A DNA stretch of 64,000 nucleotides, from assembly GCA_902494565.1 (NCBI GenBank), contig CABUTN010000007.1, positions 9,396 through 73,395 of the forward strand, given 5' to 3'. Made by a program: the position numbers and the translations under genes. A model generated the notes under the pieces. That model was not told where the DNA came from, did not search any database, and saw nothing but the letters and a program-made list of their open reading frames with translations. This stretch comes from an uncultured Collinsella sp. GTDB taxonomy: Bacteria > Actinomycetota > Coriobacteriia > Coriobacteriales > Coriobacteriaceae. Position 1 is the first letter of the stretch. Every line of letters starts with the position of its first letter. Shown piece after piece: positions 36,991 to 44,607 of this stretch.

Positions 36991-37482
36991 ATGGCTGCTT
37001 CGAATCCGCCTAAGGGGAGCGTTTCTTCTTCGTCCATCAAGCCGGTTACGCGCAAGGCCGTGCGCTGCCAGCGCGAGGTCGCCTGGCTTATCACGCAGGC
37101 AGCGGGCAGGCTTGTGGCGACCACCCAGGACGTCAATGCGCCTACGCCGAGCTTTGTGTTAGCGGCGGCGCTGGATTTTGTGCGCCAATTGGAGCTTGCC
37201 GCACAGGATACCAGCGGCCACCTCGACTACCAGAATGTTATGGCGCCCGACCTGCAAACGTTCTGCCACATGGCCAAGTTGCCCGCCGCGCCCAATGCGC
37301 TTTCGGACGCAGGCTACATGTTTACGCTTTCGGGCGCGGACCTTATCCGCGACATCTACGCATACTGCAGCGAGCTCGCCGAGCGCAGCGTCTTTGGCAC
37401 GGCTGAAGTCAAACCGGGAAATGTCATCAAGCTGGTTCTTAGGCTGTTCTTGATGGACGGATTTGGGGCCATGCCGGCGTAA
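36991..37482 (+). CDS. Hypothetical protein
   Basis: I do not recognise this 163-residue protein. After a Ser/Pro-rich head (about residues 1-20) it is mostly alpha-helical, with segments REVAWLITQAAGRLVATTQD and FVLAAALDFVRQLELAAQD, and no membrane helix or signal peptide. The ATG at 36991 has GGAGGG 5 bases upstream, so it is likely translated. It is divergent from the HNH gene and convergent with the AlbA-type gene. Similar proteins may be confined to this lineage. Confidence 0.6.
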   Translation: MAASNPPKGSVSSSSIKPVTRKAVRCQREVAWLITQAAGRLVATTQDVNAPTPSFVLAAALDFVRQLELAAQDTSGHLDYQNVMAPDLQTFCHMAKLPAAPNALSDAGYMFTLSGADLIRDIYAYCSELAERSVFGTAEVKPGNVIKLVLRLFLMDGFGAMPA

Positions 37483-37582
37483 GCCGAGTCTTTAGCATCA
37501 CTGTCGACTGGGCAACAACCGCTTTGCCTTAGTGGGCGCCAATCGAGGGTCGATTATTGGGTCGCCTCGTCCACTAACGCAT

Positions 37583-39049
37583 TTATTCCACGCGCTCTGA
37601 CAGTCGATACTTGCGGTTGCGGCTCGTCGCCGGCGCCGTGGGCTCAAGCTCGCCTTGAGCAATGAGCGCGTTGACGCGCGACCTAACCTGGGAAATCGTA
37701 AGCCCCGTGCGTTCTGCCAGCTCACGCGTCCCCAGCTCGCCGTAGTGTTTGAGTGCCGTCACAATTAAGCCCCCGCCATGATCGACCGGCTCGATCTTTG
37801 AACGGTAAAGTACGACCTTGAACCGATCGAACCCCGGGCAGAACAGGGGCTCGGCCAGACCATGCGCGCGCATGGCATCGATCATCATCGGGATGCCCGA
37901 GCCATTGCCCTCAGCCGGCGAACCTGCGCCATCCGGCAGCGGGACAATCGACATGAGTTTCACGAGCGTCGCGTTACGGCATCGGGAGCTGCCGTCAAAC
38001 AAGTTCTCGCGAGTCTTTCCCCCGTAAAGGCCGCCAGGATTCGTCACCTCGACACGATCGTCAAAGACGTCGACGGCAATCGATTGTCCACAGAACCGAT
38101 CCCCGTATTCTCGATGGATTACGGCGTTGGCGATTGCCTCGCGCAGAACCTCCTCGGGAATCTCCAGCGAGTCGACACGCGAGACGCCTTGGACGGTCGA
38201 GGTTCGCCGCAAATTCTTGGCGACGGCCGCGACAGCATCCGAGATCATCTCGCCCAACGTTCCCTCACAGATTGTGCGGTCCATGAACCTCAGCGACCCC
38301 GCCGTGCCTTTCCGGGTCCCCGCATAGACAGCCATGTCGATAAAGAGCTTGGGATAAAACTGCTGAGGGTAGGTGCCCGCAACTAGGAGTCCAGCCTTGG
38401 TGACATTGCCCTGGGAATCAAGGAAATTTAGGCGCTCCAGCTTCGTTTGTTTGTCCGGCGCGCCGCGCATTGCCCGAGGCGTCAACGAGAAAGCCCGATC
38501 TATCGTACGGTCGACCAGCGCCTCGTCGAGATCGTCCGCGCCCGCGCCCGCCACCGCGTCGCGATCGCTCGGAGTCGCTCGACCGTATGACGCCAATGCG
38601 AGCACCTCGGTCGACGAAAGCGGGACATCTTTGTCATCGATGCGTTTGTAGCTGCCACCTTGAGCGCCCCGCTCTATGACATAGCAAGGCTTGCTCGACG
38701 GGTCGAGCTCCTCAATCGTGATGACCAGAACCACGGTGCCCTGGAGCTCCACGCGCTCAATGGTGTATTTGGGCGGATTGGCCAGCTTTCCGCGACCGCC
38801 GGCATCACCCATGCCCGCCACGAATTGGTTGAGCACTTTCTCGGTCTCAAAGTTTGCAACTGGGACAAAACCCGCGCGCTCGCTCACTCCGAGTACGATG
38901 ATGCCGCCGGCGGTGTTTGCGAAAGCGCTGACCGTTTCCCATACGTCGCGGGAAAGCGTCGTGGCGCTCTCCTTGACCTCGACGTTAAGATCGTCCGAGC
39001 CCATGCGCCTTAAAGACTCGAGCAGACCGGTCAGTTCGTTTTCGTTCAT
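37583..39049 (-). CDS. AlbA_2/Schlafen-domain transcriptional regulator
   Basis: A 488-residue protein of the AlbA_2 family: NVEVKESATTLSRDVWETVSAFANTAGGIIVLGVSE (residues about 21-57) is the defining domain. A central ATP-binding-like region (EVLREAIANAVIHREYGDRF) follows, and the C-terminal winged helix (GELGTRELAERTGLTISQV, then VNALIAQGEL) would bind DNA. The family is named ATP-dependent helicase RecG-like or Schlafen/AlbA regulators; many sit in defence or mobile regions. I chose the ATG at 39049, with AAAGGAC upstream. The repeat array directly ahead of it (39105-39347) is a plausible operator. Confidence 0.85.
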   Translation of the reverse strand: MNENELTGLLESLRRMGSDDLNVEVKESATTLSRDVWETVSAFANTAGGIIVLGVSERAGFVPVANFETEKVLNQFVAGMGDAGGRGKLANPPKYTIERVELQGTVVLVITIEELDPSSKPCYVIERGAQGGSYKRIDDKDVPLSSTEVLALASYGRATPSDRDAVAGAGADDLDEALVDRTIDRAFSLTPRAMRGAPDKQTKLERLNFLDSQGNVTKAGLLVAGTYPQQFYPKLFIDMAVYAGTRKGTAGSLRFMDRTICEGTLGEMISDAVAAVAKNLRRTSTVQGVSRVDSLEIPEEVLREAIANAVIHREYGDRFCGQSIAVDVFDDRVEVTNPGGLYGGKTRENLFDGSSRCRNATLVKLMSIVPLPDGAGSPAEGNGSGIPMMIDAMRAHGLAEPLFCPGFDRFKVVLYRSKIEPVDHGGGLIVTALKHYGELGTRELAERTGLTISQVRSRVNALIAQGELEPTAPATSRNRKYRLSERVE

Positions 39050-39104
39050 CTGCACGTCCTTTCGCTCGGTTCTGCGGAGAATGCCGCGAATAAATTTCCT
39101 TCGT

Positions 39105-39347
39105 CTCTCAGTTATCTCTCGTAATTATCTCTCATCTTTCTGCTATCTCTCATATTAGAGATGAGTGAGAGATGAAAGATAAGATGTCTGCCATCTGTTT
39201 CATATAAACATGTTTTTGCTGGTAGAACAATCAGTATTGAGACAATACCATGATTGCTTGTCTCTTTGCTGCTCAGTTATCTCTCATATTTATCTCTCGT
39301 CTTTCAGTTATCTCTCGCATTAGTGACGAATGAGAGATGAGAGATAC
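39105..39347. repeat. Duplicated TATCTCTC array upstream of the AlbA/Schlafen gene
   Basis: TATCTCTC occurs at 39113, 39126 and 39144 and again at 39278, 39291 and 39309; all are offset by exactly 165 bases. Inverted GAGAGATG copies are at 39167 and 39332, with GAGAGATA at 39339. The two blocks of about 75 bases align closely. A degenerate partial block is at about 44425-44476. The intervening sequence is AT-rich. The 39050-39479 gap holds this array and a terminator and no gene. Confidence 0.8.
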
Positions 39348-39400
39348 GTGAGTGATGGACGAGCGTGGTTTTTTGGACGGTCGGAAAATCCCTCAAACAA

Positions 39401-39434
39401 AAAACGGGGCCGGCCTTACGCCGAACCCCGTTTT
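39401..39434 (-). terminator. Terminator of PTS operon 1
   Basis: AAAACGGGG and CCCCGTTTT close a hairpin with extra CGG/CCG pairing inside. On the minus strand it is followed by TTTTTTG, 46 bases past the IID stop at 39480. Confidence 0.85.
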
Positions 39435-39479
39435 CAAACGGTCAGTTAGTTATCCAACGCGCGAGCATAGCAGTCAACA

Positions 39480-40328
39480 TTACGCCGCCGCGAACACTCC
39501 CAAACCTGTTCCGATGATGCAGATCGCGAAGATACCAATAATAATCCAAATGGTCTTGACGCCCTTTTTGTACAGGGCAACGCAAGCGAACGTTGCCAGC
39601 AAAGGCAGCAGACCGGGGAAGATCGAATCGAACAGATCCTGCAGGACAATCTCCGAACCACCCACATCAAAGGTCAAAGCCGTGGACAGCGAGACCTGCG
39701 CCGCAATCATGGCGCCGATAACGGTCATTCCGAGGACACCGGCAGCATGCGTCATGCGAGACATAAGGTTGTTCTCTTCGGACTGCTGCAGGAACTTGGT
39801 TCCCAGGTCGTATCCCAGATGGGCGGCGACGATACGCGTTGCAAAGTTAATTACGGAGTAGATGAGCGCGTACACGATGGGACCGAGCGGATTGCCCGTC
39901 GACGCGATACCAATACCAATGCCGGCGGCGACCACGCGGAACGTACCCCAGTAGAACGAATCGCCAATGCCGGAAAGCGGTCCCATGAGGCCGACCTTCA
40001 TGGCGTTAATCGAGGACGTGTCGAAGTTCTTATCGGCAGCCGCCTGCTCCTCCATCGAAACCGTTAGGCCGGCTACAAACGGAAGCACATGAGGCGTGAT
40101 GTTAAAGAACTCGGTATGGCGATCGAGCGCCGCATAGTAATCGTCGTCGTTGGGATAGATCTTTCGCAGGGGCTTCTGAATGGTGTACATGAAGCCCATT
40201 GCCATCATCTTGTCGTACGACTGCGAGCACTGGCTCGTAAACTGGCGAAGGAACATGCTCCGATACATATCGGGGGTCATAACCGCGTCCTTCTTGGCCT
40301 CCTTGAGGTCGGTGTTCTGGGTAGCCAT
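39480..40328 (-). CDS. Mannose-family PTS component IID (unit 1)
   Basis: The 282-residue membrane protein has the EIID layout: soluble N terminus (about 1-115) with QCSQSYDKMMAMGFMYTI, the signature KVGLMGPLSGIGDSFYWGT, then several helices and a short tail. IID and IIC form the mannose-type permease that imports and phosphorylates sugars via IIB. The ATG overlaps the IIC stop as TAATG. It closes operon 1 (deglycase, IIC, IID). By context it moves an Amadori-type sugar amine; the sugar is not proven. Confidence 0.93.
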   Translation of the reverse strand: MATQNTDLKEAKKDAVMTPDMYRSMFLRQFTSQCSQSYDKMMAMGFMYTIQKPLRKIYPNDDDYYAALDRHTEFFNITPHVLPFVAGLTVSMEEQAAADKNFDTSSINAMKVGLMGPLSGIGDSFYWGTFRVVAAGIGIGIASTGNPLGPIVYALIYSVINFATRIVAAHLGYDLGTKFLQQSEENNLMSRMTHAAGVLGMTVIGAMIAAQVSLSTALTFDVGGSEIVLQDLFDSIFPGLLPLLATFACVALYKKGVKTIWIIIGIFAICIIGTGLGVFAAA

Positions 40329-41101
40329 TAGAAGTCCTCCTCTTCATCTGCAGCAACCGTCTGCGGACCGGACGAGCCCTCGCGGAAGGCCAGGAGTAGC
40401 GCGACGCAAATGGCAGCTGCGGCGACGCCGACCACGTCCATCTTGAGGTAGATGACCATAATGAAGCCGATGAACAGCCAAGGAAGCAGCTTGTTGTCGC
40501 CCATGGTCCTAATAAGAAGAGCGAAGCCGATGCAGACCATGACGCCGGACGCAACGTTGAGGCCGTCCATCACAAACTGCGGAATCGCGTTGAGCGCATT
40601 GTTGATGAGGTCGGCACCAAAGAACAGCGAGCAAAACACCAGCAGTGCAGACGGAATGCCAATCGACAGCGGCACGATGGTCAGATGGTACAGATTCGCC
40701 TTGGCAAGATCGCGATTTGCCAGAGCGGTCTCAATCTTCTTGCAGGCAAAGGCGCCCGGAACGGCGTAGCAGAAGTTGCGCCACACCTGAAGGAAGACGG
40801 AGACGGGAAGGGCGAGCGCGACGGCAGTTGCCGTGCCCGTACCCGTAATGACGGCAAACGCGCAGCCAAGCACGCCGGAGGCATAGACCTCGGGAGGAAC
40901 CGCCGCGCCGACCATGATGGCGCCCATGAACATGGACTCCAAAGCAGCGCCGACGATAACGCCCTGCTGGACATCGCCAAGGATCAAGCCGACAAACAGG
41001 CTCGTAAACAGCGGACGGCCAAGCATCGTAATGCCAAATAATTGCTCGTCCATGGACGCAATAAATGCGACCAGTGCAACTAGAAGATACTGGACAACCA
41101 T
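40328..41101 (-). CDS. Mannose-family PTS component IIC (unit 1)
   Basis: A 257-residue membrane protein with about eight helices and the EIIC motifs FGITMLGRPLFTSLFVGLILGD and AALESMFMGAIMVGAAVPPE. It forms the translocation channel with IID. The ATG at 41101 follows GGGGTTGATC; a TTG three codons earlier is an alternative. It follows the deglycase gene by 81 bases and overlaps the IID gene by one base. Confidence 0.92.
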   Translation of the reverse strand: MVVQYLLVALVAFIASMDEQLFGITMLGRPLFTSLFVGLILGDVQQGVIVGAALESMFMGAIMVGAAVPPEVYASGVLGCAFAVITGTGTATAVALALPVSVFLQVWRNFCYAVPGAFACKKIETALANRDLAKANLYHLTIVPLSIGIPSALLVFCSLFFGADLINNALNAIPQFVMDGLNVASGVMVCIGFALLIRTMGDNKLLPWLFIGFIMVIYLKMDVVGVAAAAICVALLLAFREGSSGPQTVAADEEEDF

Positions 41102-41182
41102 TTCGATCAACCCCAGAAATAGGTCTGCAGGCGAGGCATTCTGCGCAGCTCGCCTGCAGACAACCGCAGCAATTTGAGAGGA

Positions 41183-42217
41183 TTAGTAGTTCATCTGGTG
41201 ATAGTAGCGACGCGTGGTGAGCGGGTGGTTACGGACGTGCTCGAGATGGCAGCTCAGGCGCTCGGTGATGGTGTAGGTGACCATCGGGGAGACGATCTTG
41301 CGGAACTCGGGGTCGCTGAACGGCAGCTCGACCTCGGCGGTGTCGAACTTGTTCACGCGGACGTTGACGCCCTTCTCGTCGGCGAGCATGTGGGTGAAGT
41401 TGTCCACGCGGTCCATGAGCTTGCGGGTGTCGTCCTCGCCGTAGAGCATGATGAGGCTCGTGCCCTCCTCGCACAGCTCGATGGTGCCGTGGAAGAACTC
41501 GGCGGCGTGGATGGACTTGGTCTTGATCCACTGCATCTCCTCGAGGATGCACATGGCGTAGTCGTAGGCCTCGCCCCAGAGCATGCCGGAGCCGATCACC
41601 ATGTGGTAGTCGGTGTCCTTGAAGTCCTCGGCCATGGCGGCGCAGCGCTCGTCCTGGGCGTCCTTGGCCTTGATGAGGTACGGGGCGATGTTGCCGAACT
41701 CCTCCATGAAGGTGTCGTACTTGGGGAAGGCGCCGGCGTTCTTGAGGAAGCGGGCGACCAGCGTGATCTGGTAGGTGTAGATGGCCTCGCACAGGACGTC
41801 GTCCTCGGCGAAGCTGAAGAACTTGTAGTCGGCGTACTCGGTGGCCGGGGTGTTGTCGTTGGAGACGTACATCAGCGTGCGGGCGCCCTGCTCCTGGCAG
41901 AACTTGGCGGCCTCGATGATCTCGGGGGTGGTGCCGGTACGGGTGGAGAAGACGCAGACCGAGTCCTTGTTGAAGGTCTTGGGCGGACATGCGAGGAACT
42001 CAGCGGCAATCTCGCAGTGGACGTCGACGTCGGCCGTGGTGGTCTCGACCCAGTACTTCATCGGGAGCGTGTGGGCCCAGGTGCCGCCGCAGCCGATGAA
42101 GAAGATGTTGGAATAACCCTGCTCGCAGACCTTGTCCACGGCAGCCTCAATCTGAGGACGGAGAGCGAGGGCATCGCTCACAACCTTCTCGTAACGAGGC
42201 TCATCGAAATTGAACAT
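41183..42217 (-). CDS. SIS-domain fructosamine/glucosamine-type 6-phosphate deglycase (unit 1)
   Basis: The 344-residue protein has two SIS folds (IFFIGCGGTWAHT near residue 38 and MVIGSGMLWGEA near 206) and the FrlB/FraB/GfrF layout. The general acid and base reported for FraB (E214 and H230, 16 residues apart) have clear equivalents: Glu227 in EMQW and His243 in EFFHG. SVCVFSTRTGTTPE forms the phosphosugar loop. These enzymes cleave 6-phosphofructose-amino acids to glucose 6-phosphate and the amino acid. GGAGTAAGGG precedes the start. It stands ahead of IIC and IID; IIA and IIB are upstream behind a terminator. Confidence 0.85.
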   Translation of the reverse strand: MFNFDEPRYEKVVSDALALRPQIEAAVDKVCEQGYSNIFFIGCGGTWAHTLPMKYWVETTTADVDVHCEIAAEFLACPPKTFNKDSVCVFSTRTGTTPEIIEAAKFCQEQGARTLMYVSNDNTPATEYADYKFFSFAEDDVLCEAIYTYQITLVARFLKNAGAFPKYDTFMEEFGNIAPYLIKAKDAQDERCAAMAEDFKDTDYHMVIGSGMLWGEAYDYAMCILEEMQWIKTKSIHAAEFFHGTIELCEEGTSLIMLYGEDDTRKLMDRVDNFTHMLADEKGVNVRVNKFDTAEVELPFSDPEFRKIVSPMVTYTITERLSCHLEHVRNHPLTTRRYYHQMNY

Positions 42218-42260
42218 CCCTTACTCCTAACTCACTTGGATGAACCCTTCATTCATCCCA

Positions 42261-42288
42261 TGACGTTATAATACTTTATATAACTAAC
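42261..42288. promoter_or_regulatory. Candidate GntR operator ahead of the unit 1 deglycase
   Basis: The AT-rich segment contains GACGTTATA (42262-42270) and, 8 bases on, TATATAAC (42277-42284), so GTTATA and TATAAC lie in inverted order. GACGTTATA also occurs (on the other strand) upstream of gntR 3 and the unit 3 PTS genes. It lies 45-70 bases before the deglycase start. Confidence 0.4.
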
Positions 42289-42332
42289 TATGCAAGAACT
42301 ATTTCAGATTTTTTGGATTTTTCTTTAATAAA

Positions 42333-42362
42333 AAGCCCGTCGATCAAATGATCGACGGGCTT
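42333..42362 (-). terminator. Terminator between IIB and the unit 1 deglycase
   Basis: AAGCCCGTCGATCA and TGATCGACGGGCTT form a 14-bp stem with a 2-base loop; minus-strand reading continues TTTTTATT. Sited inside the PTS cluster, it would cut IIA-IIB transcripts from deglycase-IIC-IID. Confidence 0.85.
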
Positions 42363-42411
42363 AAGAAAGGAGGACCTGGTTAATAAATGCCAGACAATGG
42401 CATATTTCCGG

Positions 42412-42885
42412 CTAGAAAACGTCCTTGGCAAATACCTTTGAGTCATTGGGGACCTGACGGATTTCGATAACCACGCCATCGTTCACAAGCTCTTGGATAT
42501 GCTCGGCATCGGTTTCGGTCGCAAAGATCGCGGGGGTCGGATGAAGCGTGGTCTCGGGAGACTTTCGAGTTCCGCCCAAATTGATCTCCTTGATGTCTTT
42601 GCAACCCTTAGCAAGGCGATAGGCATCCTCGATCGTCTCGACAATGATAAACAGCGAATACTTGTCGGTGACGCCGCTGTTGAGCGCCTCGATAGCAGCG
42701 TTTACGTCTTTTATGACGAGCTTCACGCCGTTGAGACGAGCTAGCCTCAAAGCGGCTTTTCTCATGTCGTCTTTTGCCACGGCGTCGCTGGCACACAGGA
42801 TGCAATCGACATCCAGCGCATGTGTCCAAGACATGGCGACCTGGCCGTGAATCAATCGGTAATCGACCCTCGTAAGCTTAATCAT
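42412..42885 (-). CDS. Mannose-family PTS component IIB (unit 1)
   Basis: This 157-residue protein has the EIIB core TRVDYRLIHGQVAMSW with the phospho-accepting His13, then a Rossmann-like fold to the end. IIB receives phosphate from IIA and hands it to the sugar on IIC/IID. The ATG at 42885 has GGAG 9 bases upstream and follows another ATG at 42894. The deglycase follows after a terminator. Confidence 0.9.
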   Translation of the reverse strand: MIKLTRVDYRLIHGQVAMSWTHALDVDCILCASDAVAKDDMRKAALRLARLNGVKLVIKDVNAAIEALNSGVTDKYSLFIIVETIEDAYRLAKGCKDIKEINLGGTRKSPETTLHPTPAIFATETDAEHIQELVNDGVVIEIRQVPNDSKVFAKDVF

Positions 42886-42947
42886 CGTAATCATCTCCGC
42901 GCGTAATAAAGGTAATGACAGGGTTGAATTATTCGTTGAAGCTTGAG

Positions 42948-43367
42948 CTAGAACTCTTCTTCTTCGACATCGGCAAGCATATCCGCCGCCTCGCAAAGCT
43001 GAATAAACGAACGCGATCCCTCGACCGCGGCTTTAGCCTTGTCCGCATCCAGGGAGTCCAGCTGTGTGACCATTTCCACCAGCAGCGGCAAGTTCATTCC
43101 GGCGATCAACGTAAACGATCCGGCGGTCTGCCTCTGAATGAATTCGTTGTTTACAGAGCCGCCAAAGATGTCAGTCACGACAAACCAGGAGTCGGCAGGG
43201 TCCCTCGTCTCCATCCATGCATCAATCAACGCCGCGACGTCCCTTGAATCATCATCGATATAGGCGCACAGGCACTCGATTCGGTCGTTAGTGCCCATCA
43301 AAATCTCCAGAGAGCTTTTCATGCCTTGGGCGAGATAACCATGACTCGCTAGCAATATCTTATTCAT
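42948..43367 (-). CDS. Mannose-family PTS component IIA (unit 1)
   Basis: A 139-residue EIIA: MNKILLASHGYLAQGMKSS carries the active His9, followed by LCAYIDDDSRDVAALIDAW and DIFGGSVNNEFIQ. It takes phosphate from HPr. Here IIA is a separate gene from IIB, unlike unit 3 where they are fused. The start has GGAGAACT upstream. It is the first PTS gene, 136 bases after gntR 1. Confidence 0.92.
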   Translation of the reverse strand: MNKILLASHGYLAQGMKSSLEILMGTNDRIECLCAYIDDDSRDVAALIDAWMETRDPADSWFVVTDIFGGSVNNEFIQRQTAGSFTLIAGMNLPLLVEMVTQLDSLDADKAKAAVEGSRSFIQLCEAADMLADVEEEEF

Positions 43368-43503
43368 AGTTCTCCAATATCAATAAGACGTACTATATTG
43401 TCATAACAAAGTATATTAGCAATCTACCCCTGCGCGGTGTGTCTATTTTCCAAATCCGCGAACGGTAACAATTGGTCGGTAAATAGACCGATCTATCTCT
43501 AAT

Positions 43504-44208
43504 TTACAAATAGAACTTCAGTCGCTCGGTGCAGTACACCTGACGGGAGATGAAGAGCGGCTCGCCGCTTGGAGCATAACGTCTATCGACAAACAGAAGC
43601 AGCGAAGAGTCAAGCTCCACGTTAAGATATGCCGCCTCGAGCTCGCTCGCATAGCAGACCTCGAGCGTACGCGTGTTGGGACCCATCTTGATCCCCTGGC
43701 GATCGAGTACCGCCATCAGCGAATCATCGAGGGATTCATGCTCCAAAAAAGAAAGCGCAGCGGAATAGCTATTGGTTTCCAGCATCGTGGGCTTGCCATC
43801 CACAAGGCGCAGACGACGACTACGCAATACCTTTTGGGTATCGTCTACGCCCAGGAACTTCGCGTCTCGCAGGCTTGGGAAGTCCCAGCCCATTGCGAGA
43901 ACCCTGGTAGACGCCTGTTTGCCCGCAAGCTGGCACGAATGGGTAAAGCTCTCACGGTCGTCCGCGGCATACATCTGCGTGTCCGACGAAACGAACGTGC
44001 CCTTGCCGCGGGCCCTCTCAACAAGCCCAGCATCTTCCATTTCTTTAATTGCAGAGCGAACCGTTATTCGGCTCACGCCAAATTGCTCGATAAGCTCCGC
44101 CTCGGTCGGAAGCTTATCTCCCGGGCGGTACGTGCCGTTGGCAATCGAATCAGAAAGCGCACGGACAATCTGTTTGTATAGGGGGATAACGCTATTTGCT
44201 TCAACCAT
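43504..44208 (-). CDS. GntR/HutC-family regulator (unit 1)
   Basis: The 234-residue protein has an N-terminal winged helix (LYKQIVRALSDSIANGTYRP, then EAELIEQFGVSRITVRSAI, residues about 12-75) and a C-terminal UTRA effector domain (about 90-230) ending LFISRQVYCTERLKFYL. UTRA domains bind small phosphosugars or amines. It is first in the unit 1 cluster and probably senses the phosphorylated substrate and controls PTS and deglycase. I chose ATG 44208 (AAAGG 8 bases upstream); an ATG three codons earlier is possible. It is close in layout to the regulators of units 2 and 3. Confidence 0.88.
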   Translation of the reverse strand: MVEANSVIPLYKQIVRALSDSIANGTYRPGDKLPTEAELIEQFGVSRITVRSAIKEMEDAGLVERARGKGTFVSSDTQMYAADDRESFTHSCQLAGKQASTRVLAMGWDFPSLRDAKFLGVDDTQKVLRSRRLRLVDGKPTMLETNSYSAALSFLEHESLDDSLMAVLDRQGIKMGPNTRTLEVCYASELEAAYLNVELDSSLLLFVDRRYAPSGEPLFISRQVYCTERLKFYL

Positions 44209-44607
44209 ATCAACCATACCTTTGCAAGGAATCAGCAGTTTATAGATAAATGACTTATATTGTATTAGAACTTTTAGCACTCCACGCCATTTCCTATAAT
44301 GTTTCAGCGAACGGGGGGGGTTATTTTGCGTAAGCGGGGTAGAGTCCATCTATTTCCGCATACAACTTCAATCTGATGGCGGTACATGCATCCGATAAGC
44401 CGATTGATTTTTATCTTCTGTCTGTCTCTCAGTCATCCCTCGTCGTAGAGATAAATGTGAGGTGAGAGTTACGTGGTTGACGCACGGGGCCTTTGTCCAA
44501 TCTGCTGGCATCGTCTTCAGTTCGCCGCAGAGCCGCAGCCCCATATGGGTATACTCTCGAGGATTCGACTCGATTCGCCCCCGCTGGGGCGTCAAAGGAG
44601 ACTGCAT
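44209..44607. other. 399-base gap between gntR 1 and the M16C peptidase
   Basis: The left part is AT-rich and holds the gntR 1 leader. The stretch 44425-44476 is a degenerate partial copy of the TATCTCTC array (TCTCTCAGTCAT at 44426, then GAGATAAATGTGAGGTGAGA and TACGTG). A TATACT is at 44550, but no fitting -35 was seen. No gene is supported. Confidence 0.5.

Noticed and set aside
39105..39347. CRISPR array
   Set aside because: The TATCTCTC units are only 8 bases, spacing is 13 and 18, and the two blocks are near-identical, so there are no unique spacers.
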